Assembly (NCBI RefSeq): GCF_008831285.2
Contig: NC_045143.1
Span: forward strand, 24,697,662-24,761,661
Direction: 5' to 3'
From: Nymphaea colorata
Taxonomy: Eukaryota > Streptophyta > Magnoliopsida > Nymphaeales > Nymphaeaceae
Length of the DNA stretch: 64,000 nucleotides
Shown: positions 46,138 through 58,507 of the stretch, one piece after another
How the letters are laid out: each line of letters opens with the position of its first letter
Position numbering within the stretch: the first letter of the stretch is position 1
Program-made: the position numbers and the translations under genes
The notes under the pieces: model-generated
What the model was told of the DNA's origin: nothing
The model's input: the letters and a program-made list of their open reading frames with translations, nothing else
Database searches by the model: none

Positions 46138-46723
46138 GTAAATCATACGTTGTGCTCTTTAAGCTAAAGTTACTTGGCTACCAGGCATTTTTTTTTATAT
46201 ATTTGGTGTTATAGTGACATGTACTATCTTCCATGCCTTGTGGGCCTGTACTGTAGCACATAGATCATAATGGCTAAAATTGGCTCTGGCTCACAAATTC
46301 TTTTTTGGGTTTTTGGTTTCTGTATTATTATTATTTTGGGCTTTTCAAAGTTCTTGCAATATATAGGAGATAAGGCCTATCTAATCATGGAGCTTCCAAT
46401 GGAGCAATCATAATCTTCTCAGAAATTTCTTGAGCTTAGTTCCTGGGTGCAAAATAGAGGTAGTGTTTCCAATCAATAGTGGTCGTCAGTTTTATGTTAT
46501 GTTTTAACAAGTTACAAAAGAATTTAGTCAATTTGATTGGTCCTTGATCTTGCACTTTGCATGTTCTGAAAAGAAGGGAGAAGAGTATTCATAAGTTTCA
46601 GTAGTATAATATACATGTCGTAGAAGTAAAAGAATATAGTATTAAATTTTTGAGAAACTATTTTTGTAACCTAACTGGGAAAATTCAAGTTTCTTCTCTG
46701 AATGTATGAGTAGATGACAGGTA
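46138..46723. other. Unassigned spacer
   Basis: No further VPS51 exon or repeat recognised. Confidence 0.3.
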
Positions 46724-47262
46724 TGTCCTCGGGTCCTTCATGGTTTTGGACCAGGTTAGTACTCAGTTTCTTTCTTCTTGTGTCACATTAGTGTCAGGTT
46801 TGTTGAATAGATCCTTTAGTTAGCTATTGCACATGTCCAGCATAGGTTAAGGTCATTGGCTTGATTTGTTTTCAGTATGATCCTATTTTGATTTAGTTTA
46901 ATTATTTAGTTTTGTTGAGTTGGGCAATTTGGTTTGATTTTATAGTAGTTCAATCTTCTTCATTTTCCACTTTAGTGGTTTTCAGCATAGTGTCATGTTT
47001 AGTTTTCACTTTCATTGTGACATGGGTTGTTTAGGTGCTTTGTTGTATTAGTTGCTTGGTTTTCATTTTTCAATGCCTTCACTTGTGTTGCAGACCGACT
47101 ATCCCTCGGCTCCATGCTTGCCAAATAGGTTTGAAAAAGTCAGCCCGTGACAACTTGATTCTTTTGATAAATAAATTTTTGCTGCACAACTTATTGTTTG
47201 AAATAGTCAATGTCCAAGGATGTATCTAACTTTCAATATCCAAGGATGTCGTGCATGATCTA
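46724..47262 (+). repeat. 0.5 kb direct repeat, right copy
   Basis: Partner of 44833-45347. It contains an additional ~26 bp at about 47222-47247 that repeats the TCCAAGGATGT end. Confidence 0.9.
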
Positions 47263-48086
47263 CTGTCAACACCATCTATTTCTACTGGCATACCTGACAT
47301 AGAAATTTCAAGTCAGTCGAGTGTGGTAGCACCATTCTTAAAGCAGAAGCGTATAAGATGTAAGTGCTTACGATATGTCATGGATCCTGCCTTTCTCATG
47401 TCTTCTGCACACAAAGTGTTCGTTAACCACAAAGTGTTCGTTAACCAAGTCATTGCTGCTTATGTGAAATTCTCATTTTGTTGTTTCCACTTTCTATTAC
47501 AAATCCATTGTATTTATTTGATATTAGTAGTGTCCTTTCTTGTACTTTGAGCTCCCATGCTGGTCCTAATGTCCTTTCTTGTACTTTGAGCTCTCATGCT
47601 GGTCTTGTGGTCATCTACTTTACCTGAAAAGAGGAGAGTGCCACTTCCACCTTTTGTGGCAAAATGGCAGGAAAAGAAAGTTACTCTGAAAATAACTCCA
47701 TGAGGACTGTCTTTTGAGCCAAATTCTCTCTTTCTTTCGCGTTACATCTTTTGCCTATCCAGGTAAGGAAAATATCTGTACAAACTTCAAATTCTGGGAT
47801 AAGCCTATGATGCTGACCCAAATTCTGCCCATGGCTGTAGTTTGCACTTTACACTCTAAAAGTCTATGAAACTTGGACTGCTAGTAGTGTGAACAAGCAG
47901 ATCTCAAGGAACTGGCACATCCATTTTAAACACTGCATTTAGTTTCCTTTTTGCTGATTTACTTTCAGAATGCCTTTTTTTCCTTGTTATGCTAGGCCCT
48001 CTCAATGACACACCATAGTGACGATTATCAAGGATATGCTTCAGTTGAGTGGTGGATTGGGGTCACCCAGTGCCGAATGAACAGAG
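47263..48086. other. Unassigned spacer
   Basis: A frame at 47262-47350 (PDIEISSQSSVVAPFLKQKR) looks exon-like but is not recognised. A 28 bp unit with GTCCTTTCTTGTACTTTGAG occurs twice in tandem at about 47531 and 47569. Nothing else. Confidence 0.3.
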
Positions 48087-49440
48087 ATGACAAACAGTGA
48101 GTCCCGTCGTCCTCGACCCCCTCCTTCTTTCCCTCCTCCTCCTCCTCCTCCTCCACCTTCGTCAGGCGATGTGCCCGATTTTGAGTTCGTCGATGGAAAC
48201 AGAGGAACCGATACAGGGCCTTGGAAGCAACGTAGAATGGACTTCCCACGATTCTCAGGGGAGGACCCCTCAGCTGGAAAAGGCAGAGCAGTTCTTTGAG
48301 TGTCATGGAATCACCAGCGAGCAGAGGGTGGGCCACGCCGCCATCCATTTCGATGGATCTGTTATCAAGTGGTACTGGTGATGCAGCATAGCAAACCAGG
48401 ATGGGATGGGCTAGTCGATGCCATGAAATCCCGTTTTGGACCCTTGGCGATTCTTAACTACAACTACAATGTCGAACTGTCCACAATCAAGCAGAACGTA
48501 TCGTCAACTACCAAGAAAGCTTTGAGGAGTTTAGTAACATGGTCAGAGGATGGCCGATTGAAGCACTTTTGGGAGCATTCCTAGGTGGCCTAAAGGAGGA
48601 AATAAGGATTGAGGTGCAGGCTGCCAAACCCCACAGACTTCCAGATTGTTTTTAGATAGTACGAATGGTAGTACGAATGGTGGAAGAGAACACATGTGTC
48701 TCAATGGAAACAACAGGCTGTGGGATATCGAGCGAGGCAGCGAGAGTCCTGGCTCATGCACAGAGAATGCACCACCACAGGTGAATGAACATGATGCAAC
48801 ATCTCGACAGTAGGCGTCTCACACATAAGCAGATTAAAAACAAACGACGTAGAGGGATCTGTTTCCACTGCAATCAACCTTGGTCACCAGGGCCAGATAA
48901 AACTGCACATGTACTTGGTGGGTGAAGAAGTCGAGCAACCTGGTGGGGAAGAAGCCACTGCCCTAGAGAAATGCTGGGGGAATCTTCAGCCAGCTTGCCA
49001 TCGGAAATTTCCCTCTACGGTTTAGTGGAGGACGAAGTGCCCCAGTTAATGCCAGTTGAAGGATCCTTGAGAGGACACAGAGTCAGCATGCTGGTGGACA
49101 ATCTAAGACAGCTAAGGCCTTGGGTTGCACTATCAACGTTCAATGTGGTGGTGGGAGACGGGAGCACACTCAAATGCAAAGGCAGGTGTTCACTTGAACT
49201 GTTCACCTTGGCCATGGCGGGAGCCGATTTGGTACTAGGAATCCAATGGCTGTGCAGCCTAGGAGAATTGGTGTGGGATTTCATAGGCATGCGGATGCAT
49301 GTATAGATTTTTTGCAGAACAAGGGGATGGAGGGCAGCTTCAACAGAGAAACTCTTGTCTTTTATTATAAACTTCAAGATAGAAGGTTCGGGAGTTTCCT
49401 TTTAACTACTGATGAGCTCATACAGTAGTAAGGGATGGCA
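48087..49440 (+). pseudogene. Ty3/gypsy gag-protease remnant
   Basis: Begins near ATG 48087 with a proline run from CCT repeats. Gypsy gag sequence follows, split over three frames: RRMDFPRFSGEDPS, EKAEQFFECHGITSEQRVGH, GLVDAMKSRFGPLAILNYN and GGLKEEIRIEVQA. A decayed zinc motif CFHCNQPWSPG is near 48860. From 48971 a retropepsin-like region reads STFNVVVGDGSTLKCKG, MAGADLVLGIQWL and LGELVWDFIGMRM, the usual gypsy protease C-terminal pattern. The expected active-site DSGAT is replaced by text containing MLVDN. Many frameshifts and stops. Sequence to about 50190 may be further decayed gypsy RT leader (LQSELTKLIQGYGTLFYK), but that is weak. No LTR was found. Confidence 0.85.
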
Positions 49441-52400
49441 TTGAAGATCATCCATGGCAGTCATTCAGTACCTCAGCAACCTTGGTAACAAGGTTCCCCT
49501 ACTTCCCATCCAAGGATTCTGTTCATGTGAAGGCATAGAGTTACCAGTTGTTAATGTTTCTTTTGTTGAAATGGAGAACTGGACTAAGGTTGCTCAGAAA
49601 TGCCTTTTGCATGGACATAACGTTCTTGGGAGTCAACGAGTGTCCTTAAACTTGTTGAAGATTGGGGGGCCGCAAGAACTAAGAGGGATACAACACTTGC
49701 CCAGGTCGTCCTCATGTCATCTAGCCTCATGATTGCTTTCAGCGTTGGTCGCCAAAGCGAGAAAGGCAGTTTTGGGGCATTTATTGGAGGAGATCAGTTC
49801 CTGGATGGGAGTTGAAGCTAAGGAATATACTTGAATTCCTGCCATCAGTATCACATAAAACTGTTACCCACTGCATAGCACTCATTTCTATAGAGTTCAT
49901 ATTGGGTGTGGGAGCACGAGCTCAGTGCGTGGAAGCTATGGTGGAACAGACGTTACTGGTATATGGCCATCCAAGGGGTAGTCTCTTTGCTTTCACTAGG
50001 GAAAATTGCTTTGTACAGTTCAATATTATAGAGGCAGCATCCCAAATACAACCATACCAATAACTATTAGATCCATTGATGCCATGTCAAATAAGGTTCA
50101 CAAGTTAAGGGATAATCAGTTGCAATCTGAACTTACTAAACTCATTCAAGGGTATGGAACTTTATTTTATAAGATTTGTTTCTTTTGTTTCTAATTCATA
50201 TATGTGAAGCTGGGACATGTATATATTTTCTGGGTGTGGATAGGTTCAGAGCATATGTCATTTTCAAATTTCTGTTCACAATTGCTAGTTTTGTTTAATT
50301 TAGTCTCATTTCAGTATCTGAACCCAATGCTCATGCGGCCATGTTCTTGTACATCTATAGAACCGATATGATTCTTTTTCATTTTGATAGCCATATTGGT
50401 GGATTATGCTCGGTGTTGGTTGTATGTAGTCCCCAAACTTTGCAATTCAAGTGTTAGGCCTCACATGGAGTGCATTTTTAGTTGTGGATAAAATTGAAGC
50501 ACTTTTGAGATGGTAAAAATTCAGTCTCCTTTTTTGTCCATAATTCATTAATTTAAAATCAAAATTAATTATTTAATTGCTTTATAGTTTATAGGTTAAT
50601 TGACTCTATGCAACTCCATATAATAAAAAATAAGTTTCAATATAAGTAGTGGCGTCTTTGTATCATACAACCAAGGATGGAGAAAAAAAGTATGAAGAGA
50701 AAAGGTCATTGATCTCAATATATTAAGAGAGTTGAAGAACGTGATGAATGGCCATTGGCCAAGTGATGAAGGAAGTATGATTTTTCTCTTTGGAAGGATG
50801 ATGCTCATAATGCAAGTGAAACTCCTAAAGGCACAGTAGGCCCAGCCACCCAAGTATTTGTTCATGGAAGAAGATAGACAAACTAAAGAACCATACAAAG
50901 AGGAAGAGGGAAATCGGTGAACTGAAAAAAAAAAGTCAATTTTCCAGAAACCAATGAAGAATATGTTGTACCTCTCTATTTAGATGATGATGGACTTGCA
51001 TCTTCTTATTTTCACATGAATGGGCTTTATTATCTTTTATTTTGATAAATTTGTAATAGATTATTTAGATCATTTGATTAGCCTTGGAAACTTCATTTGT
51101 AGGATATTTTCAATATCAATGTTTTTGTTTTCTATCTATAACTTCCTATAATATTTTTTTCAGTAAGTTGAATAATTTCATATTGATTTCTTTAACAAGT
51201 TATGTGTTATATTGCCAGTTGCTAATGTATTTTTAATATCAGATATTATAAAGGAACAGCATGGAAATGACCTTGCATGGTTGCATTGTAAAGTCATGAT
51301 GTCAGTCAGAACACATTGAGGTGCTTTTTATGTGAATGTATAATTCATAGTGGATTGAGGGATTTCAAGTTGCATTGCATCTAGTAAGCCGTCTGTATCC
51401 TTTTTGAGTTAGGAGCAACTTCCTGAAGTAGCATCTCCTTCTCCACTGCCTTAGCTACATAAACATATTGCTGTCCCATTAAATAATGTTGACCAGGTAA
51501 TTCCAAAGTTTGTAGAATCGTAGATGAAGAATTAGCACCTAGAAAGATGTCACTGTGTCAAATGGTTGAATCACCACTGGCACGGAAGACATTATTACCA
51601 CGATATCATGATAAAAGACCTGTTGAAATTGTGGTGAAATATATTGCAGATTTATGTCCCTTCTGTTTTCATAATTGATATATTATGGGCTCATTAGAAT
51701 ATATTAATTTATTTTGTATGCTCCAGCTCCATAAAAAACAATAATGAGCATTGATCTCAAAAGAAATATTTTTTGAATCTATCATTGAATATGATGTTAT
51801 TCTGTTATAAATTATCTGGTATAGTTTTTTATATAAAGAAATGGTTAGATTTGCCTGTAACATTTAGTGTTGCAATTTCCATCTTGTTTTTATATCTCCT
51901 AAATCACCACGTCTTGCCTTGGTGCGCCTATCTCTTGGCGCTACTCAACGAAATTTATATTAACATGTCAAAGAAATATTGCCTCCTTGTTGGAGCATTG
52001 TGAGTGAATTAAGAAATATAATAACATTGAAGCATGGTGATATATTTGTTCATTGTTATTGATGCACCTTGCTTAGAAGTTTGTTGTCACATTTTTTTTT
52101 TCTCCTCTGAGCTTTTCTAACTATTACTGATGAATGAATCTTAGAAAAAAGAGACTGAACTACACTCTTTTTCTAGACTTGTTTCCTAATTGAATACGTT
52201 GACATAATAATTTACCAAAACTGCATTATACATGCACATTCATGTTCCATAATGGGTCGAAACATCTCAAACCCAAACCATCTTATGAAAGTTCTAACCT
52301 TTAATATGAATCAATTGGTCAAATTCTAGCACATACCAAGTCAGATTATGCAAGGAACTGTTTGTTGTATTAGACTTTACCTACTGCAATCCTTGGTTGA

Positions 52401-52678
52401 ATCATGATAAACTTCACCTGATAACATTCTGTGGTTTTATGTCAATGGGCTTTTTGCACAATGCTATGATATTTATGGGGGAGAGGAAAATCAATCTTTG
52501 CTCTTGACAAACCAAAGTTCTTGATATGGGAGTGTCCTCAAATTCTAGGTTTGTATCAGTTCATTTAATTTCGTGTATGACAAGTTTGATGCTTGATGAT
52601 GAACACATCCAGACTTTGATTGGTATCTTGATCTTATTTCATTTTTATTCTTTGTGATGATTCCTTGTTATTAGTTTT
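49441..52678. other. Unassigned 3.2 kb stretch
   Basis: Apart from the weak gypsy-like text up to 50190, I recognise no gene, RNA or repeat. A possible start of the DUF632 fragment's upstream exon (RDFYCKLIELS) lies at about 52703-52736, within the next entry. Confidence 0.25.
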
Positions 52679-53554
52679 ATGATTTGTTGCTTCCAGATGG
52701 ATAGAGATTTTTATTGCAAACTGATAGAATTGAGTCATTTTTACCTCTTCACAAGAATGTGGTTACGATGCAGGATGATAAGAATGTGGAAAGTCATGTT
52801 AGCATGTCACCAAAAGCAGCTCCAAGCTATTTCGGAGGGTAAAATTCTGGATGTGATGCCGAGGTTTAGCTCAAGCGACTGTGCAATGGGTGCAATAATG
52901 CAACTAGAACGTGGGGCTTCAAGTTGGTGTTCCAGTCTTGTCAAGCGGATGAATGCTCAGAGGGCATATGTTAAAACCTTGAATGATTGGTTAAGAAAAT
53001 GCATAGATGAAAAACCTGAAGTGACAGCAGATGGAGTTGCCCCTTTTTCACCAGGCAGAGTAGGTGCGCCACCAGTATTTGTGATTTGCAATGATTGGTA
53101 TCAATTGATGAAAGACGTTTCTGAGAACCAAGTGATAGAAGCTGTCAATGCCTTCGTTGCAAACATACATAAACTTTGGGAGCAGCTTGATGAGGAGAAG
53201 CGAAAAAGTCGGGAGATCCAGTACCTCTCAAAGGACCTAGACAAAAGAGCAAGGTTATTGCACGAGGAAAGTAGGATTCCTAATGCCCAAGGTCTGCCAG
53301 AAAAGTTGATCATTTCACTTACAAAAGAGGATGAAACTTCCTTGTAGTATAGAAGGACGGAACTTGATGCAATGAAAAAAAGGTTGGAGGAAGAGGAACT
53401 CAAGCATGCAGAGCTGGTCCGGCAAGTTCAATCTGGTGCTTGTACTATTTTAAAAATTGGCTTGGTGAAGATTTTTGAAGCAATGGTCAATTTCGCTTCT
53501 TCAGTCATCAAGGTTTATGAGCATATCAGAATCCCAACTAGCGCTGATGCTTAG
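52679..53554 (+). pseudogene. DUF630/DUF632 protein (REL2/NRG2-like), C-terminal fragment
   Basis: RDFYCKLIELS and, after a GATGCAG acceptor (exon from 52774), IRMWKVMLACHQKQLQAISE, SLVKRMNAQRAYVKTLNDWL, VAPFSPGRVGAPPVFVICND and FVANIHKLWEQLDEEKRKSR are hallmarks of the plant DUF632 domain. These proteins are membrane-associated regulators, including leaf-rolling and nitrate-response members. The frame runs to TAG 53345-53347, then remains open in the same frame (ELDAMKKRLEEEELKHAELV and IFEAMVNFASSVIKVYEHIR) to TAG 53552-53554. The first stop therefore cuts off the C-terminal coiled coil. The normal exons for the N-terminal DUF630 and the first half of DUF632 are absent. Codon pattern is otherwise well kept, so decay is recent. 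Confidence 0.88.
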
Positions 53555-53700
53555 CTATTCATGGTTATCGCTGTGGTGTCTTAAAAATTACCTTGGTGAA
53601 GATCTTTGAAGCAATGGTCAATTTCGCTTCTTCGGTCATCAAGGAGCAGATCAGAAGCAGTGATGCGTAGCCGTAGATGGTTATCACTGTAGCATGGCCT
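53435..53700 (+). repeat. Tandem duplication of the DUF632 gene tail
   Basis: 53435-53573 and 53575-53700 are diverged direct copies. Both contain TTTGAAGCAATGGTCAATTT and CGCTTCTTC(A/G)GTCATCAAGG, and both end at a GATG(C)(T/G)TAG-type stop followed by ATGGTTATC(G/A)CTGT. The second copy has lost a few codons (TTTATGAGCATA is reduced to GAGCAGA). Confidence 0.85.
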
Positions 53701-53818
53701 CTGTTGAGCAGGTTGATCAGGTTGATGGTGCCCGTTTTTGGGGAGCAAGGTTGTTGGAGGATGGCTGGCCCTTTTAGGTTGAGATGTTGCCTATGAGAGA
53801 TTCAGTGCACATATTCAA

Positions 53819-56560
53819 TGTCACACCCCGACCTTTTGACACTCAAACATTTTTTTTTCTAAACATAAAACATCGAGGTGCGACTACTCATCAAAAGTGA
53901 AGGAGCCATGCCATTCAAAACAATGGGGCGAACTTTCATTTATGTAATCATTTCAATTCATACAAAATCACCTCTATGTATGACAAAAATGCCCCAAACT
54001 GTATAATTGATGCCTAACAAAAACAAGACATCAATAAAACCAAAATAAGACGCGCCGGCGCTACAAAAGACACATCCCAAAACCTCTCCAGTAGGATGTG
54101 AGTGAAACCATCTACTCAACCTGCTGCCCCTGGTCCACCAAACCTGAAAAAAAACAACTGAAGGCTTAGCCTTCGCAGTATGACAACAAACCAGGACAAT
54201 ACCAAACCCTCTTAGGTAGGGCTCAAATAAAGAACAAACATCAAAGTCATCTATCGTATCAGAAGCCACTCAATGGCCATAGTAACTAACTTTCAAATCA
54301 CATGCAAGACATGCTTAAACATTTCACTTGCATTTATAAGCACAACGATCACATGTATCTCAATCACGTACAATCAATCATATACAATACATTTTCATTA
54401 ACTTCAGTATATTAACAGTTCCTGTGGATGCAACACAAGCACGTACACACCGTGGGTGACCTACAGCCGAGAGACGACCCCGTGGTGGCCCAGAACAATA
54501 TGGATCCATTTCATCCGCTGCAGCGGTAGAGCACTCGTCCATGGATGTGTGAAGTCCAAGGAGAGAGATACTCAGACACCCAGGTTGGGAAGACGGGAGC
54601 CCAACGCTCAAAGCACAACACACAACAGAACCTTGGGGCCTTGCACCGCCTGCGCTTCGAACAGGCGAGACCAGTGGCAAAAGCGGGATGTCTTCCAAAC
54701 ACATAGCCACATCCCACTGGCCTCTCATCTTTTATTCATTCATTCTTATCATTAGATTAACACATTCACAAACTGACTGGCTAGCTCATGAGGTTGGTGC
54801 ACTTCACGAGTGCACCTACACCTCTAATTACCTCCACACGAGGTCTACACATAACAATAACAGTCATAGCTAGCCGTCATACAGTACGAGTACGACTACC
54901 CTCCAATTCCATTATTTGCATCATTGCCCGCAGCAATGTGTATGCAACAGAACAAAACATTCACATCATTCATCATATCAATCACATCTTAAAAAAACTT
55001 AGCCAAACCACAGAGAGTAGTCTCGATCTGTGATTGGCTCGGTCCAATGCAATTATCATTCTAGGATGCTTTCTAATGCACAATCAATTCTAACATGCAC
55101 ATGCAAATGCGTAACATTTTCCAAACAAACTTTTTATAGTCTTTCCAAAACAATTCATATCATATATCAAAACATATACATGCATACACACATTCATTCA
55201 CTAAACAGTCAATCAATTGCATCACAATCCTAGGATCCCACGACCCTAGAAACACACATTCATACATTTGCCCCAGGCAGGGATTTGCCTGGAATGCTGC
55301 CATACCTGTGGCGCGCTCACAAACTCTTCAAAATGCCTCAAGCCTCGAATCCGGTAGCTCAAGGTCGACGGGACGTGCCCGGTGTTCCTGCAGACATAAA
55401 CAAAATATAAGATTCCTACTAGATACCAAAACAATTCAAACAAATACAAAACAACATCATTGAGGCACGTGTCATCGCCTCAAGAGGGTATCGACGAGTA
55501 GTGTCGACCTACAAACTCTCCAATAGGTCACTTCCCAACTTCTTGCTTTCTGTAGTCTAGGCGTCAACCCCATAGTCACACCCAACTTACGTATGCTTTC
55601 CCTATTTAACTCCAAGGTGCACCCATTCACAAAAACGTGTGCCACGTGCTCCCAACGATGGTTTTAAATCTTCCCCACAACAACACAATCTCTACCATGC
55701 TTTCCTAATGCTTCGAAAATCAACTCATCATGCTCAAATGATCATTATAGGCATGAATCAACACTTCTACATCATAATCCTAAACTTTCCCAAAAACAAA
55801 ATCGTTAACATGCGTCCCAAATCATCAATTCTAAACTCTAACATGCTCAAATAATAATTATACATGCCCTAATAGATACATCTCAGCTCAAAAAGGCCTT
55901 GCCCACCCCAATCTAAGTGTTCAAACTGCTGTGACGCCTCCAACAGCCTCCTCAAGTTTTCAGTCAAGTGCCACCGCCAAAAATCGCTGGCTGCCTTCAC
56001 CACTAATGCCCTCACTTCACTGGCATGAGGGGAAAAACGTCCCCAAGCTGCAATCCATACAAACGACAATAGCTATGATGAGAATCCACAAAAAGAAGAG
56101 GAAATAAGAGGTCTGCCGTGAGAAGAAGGCAGTGAGGTTGAGAGCACGTGAGAGAAGAGGGAGAGGGCAGGTGCTGACAGAGGGAAACGGGCGGAGAAGA
56201 GAGAGCGCAAGAGAGACGAGAGGGACGAGATAGGGGAGGCAAACAGAGAGGGGAGAAACAGACGCAGGGACTGAGAGAGACCGTAGACAGAGGTGCGAGG
56301 AGCATGAGAGAAAAGAGATGGAGAAATCGTGCGGCAGAGGGTGCTGACGAAGAAGGGAGAGGCTGCATAGGAGGGAGGAGGAGAAAAAGGAAGAGAAAGG
56401 GGAAAAGGCAAGGGAGAAGGGGAAGAGGTCGAGAGGGCTTACCAGAGCGCCGCCGCAGTCCTTCCTCCGCCGAACAAACGCCGCTGCAACCAGCTTCCGC
56501 CTGACCGTAGCTCTCTGCCGTGCGAACCAGCAGAAGACAAGAGAAGGAGACGGTGAGGAA
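53819..56560 (+). repeat. Rep-A, copy 2
   Basis: Begins TGTCACACCCCGACC and follows copy 1 throughout with substitutions and indels. It has the same purine-rich end (56095-56430). Pyrimidine-side open frames on the minus strand are not genes. The right limit is approximate. Confidence 0.7.
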
Positions 56561-56582
56561 GGCGGGGTTGAAAATTACTACG

Positions 56583-58140
56583 TAATTGCATGTGCATGCT
56601 AGAATTGATAACTGTTTAGGACATATGAGGTGGGGTATCGAGTCGAGTGTCTCCTCGACCCCAATTGTGCATTAGAAAGCATCCTAGATTGATAACTGCA
56701 TAGGACAGCTACGGGCCCATCACAGATCGAGACTACTCTCTGTGGTTTGACTAAGTTTTTCAAAGATGTGATTATGGTGATAATGAATATGAATGTTGTG
56801 TTTGTTGAATACACATTGCCACAGGCAATGATGCAAATGATTGAACATAGGGTAGTTGTACCCATATTGTTGAGACAGCTAGCCAAAACTGTTGTTGTTA
56901 TGTGTAGTGCTCGTGTGGAAGCAATTGGAGGTGTGAGTCCACTCGTGAAGTGAACCAACCTCATGAGCTAGCCAGTTAATTGTGTTTGTGCAAGGATAAT
57001 TGTAAGAATGAAAGAATAAGAGATGAGAGGCAAGTGGGATGTAGCTATGTGTTTGGGAGTTGTCCCGCCTTCGCCATTGGTCTCGCCTGTTCAGAGCGCA
57101 GGCGGTGCAAGGCCCAGGGTACTGTTGTGTGACGTGCTTGGAGCGTGGGCTCCCGCCTTCCCAACCTGGGTGTCCTAGGGAGGGCTGAGTATCTCTTCGT
57201 GGAATTCACACATCCATGGATGAGTGCTCTACCGCTGCAGCGGATGGATGGATCCATACTGTTCTGGGCCACCACGGGGGTTGTCTCTCGGCTGTAGGCC
57301 GCCCGCGGTGTGCTGTGCACGTGCCTGTGTTTGCACCCATAGGAACTGTCAATTCACTAAAATTAATGAAAATGAAAGCATAGAAATGAAATGTATGTGA
57401 ATGATGTGAGTATGAATGAAGTGTGCATGAGAACGATGCTTTATTTCTGAATTGCATGTGGTTATTGAATGTGGTATTGCGGCCTTTGTGTGTGGCCTTT
57501 GCATGTTGAGGTATAGGTGATGGCTCCTTTATAAGTTATGTGAATGTGTGCCCTACCACAACATGATAGTAAATTGTTTCATAGTTAAAGTAAATGAGAA
57601 GAATGCGATTGTGAATGAAATGACATGTTTAAGGCTGCCTTGCACGTGATCTGAAATTATGTGACTGTGGCCATTGAGTAGCCTTTGCATGTCGTGCCCT
57701 GACACGACATGATGATAGACTGATGTTTTCTCGTATATTTGAGTCCTACCTAAGAGGGTTTGGACTTTTCCTGGCTTGTTGTCATACTGCGAAGGCTAAG
57801 CCTTCAGTTGTTTCCTTTTTCAGGTTTTGGCAGACCCGGGACAACAGGTTGAGCAGATAGCTTCACTCACGTCCTACTAAGGAGGTTTTGGGTCAATTGT
57901 AGCGTCGGCGCATCTTGTTTTGGTTGTATTGATGCCTTATTTTTGTTAGACATCAATGTTGTGAGTTGGTCATTTTTGTCATTGTACAGATGAACTGAAA
58001 TTCTTATTTAATGGAAAGCTTGCCCATTGTTTTGCATTGCTTGGCTCATCTCTTTTGAAATTGTTGTGTAGTCGCACCTCGATGCTTGACATTTTTTTTG
58101 AAAAAAAAATGTTTGAGTGTCCAAAGGTCGGGAGTGACAT
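56583..58140 (-). repeat. Rep-A, copy 3, truncated, reverse orientation
   Basis: Reverse complement of about 17043-18280 of copy 1. It ends at 58140 with the complement of TGTCACTCCCGACC. It lacks the purine-rich part. With copy 2 it forms a 4.3 kb imperfect inverted pair separated by about 20 bp. Confidence 0.75.
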
Positions 58141-58183
58141 ATAACATATTTTGAATCGGACAAGAAAGATTCCCCTCATTAAA

Positions 58184-58353
58184 ATAGAGTAACTTAGACA
58201 AATCTCTTAGACAGCTACGAAAGAGGCAGCAAGGTTATGGTACAGGAAGACATAATTGCACGGATCTCGTTCTTGCTCTATCAACATAGAGTAACTTAGA
58301 CAAATCTTTTCGGTGACTATGAAAGAGGCAGCAAGTTATTGTATAAGATCGAA
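58184..58353. repeat. Two-copy tandem repeat
   Basis: AGAGTAACTTAGACAAATCT and GAAAGAGGCAGCAAG recur at 58184-58247 and 58290-58353. The repeat lies in the probable 3' flank of the SEC61 gamma gene. Confidence 0.7.
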
Positions 58354-58507
58354 TGCACTATCGACTAGAATTATACTTTCATTCTTCCACAGCGGGAAGC
58401 TCATCAAAACACACGGCAAGAACCAAAAAATGGGCTGAATCGAGGAAACCCCAAAAAGCAAACATGATCCACGAGCTCTTCGAGACGCGCCTACCTACCG
58501 CACCTAC

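Noticed and set aside
56012-56504. Long frames in the equivalent part of Rep-A copy 2
   Set aside because: Same reason; frames differ from those in copy 1.
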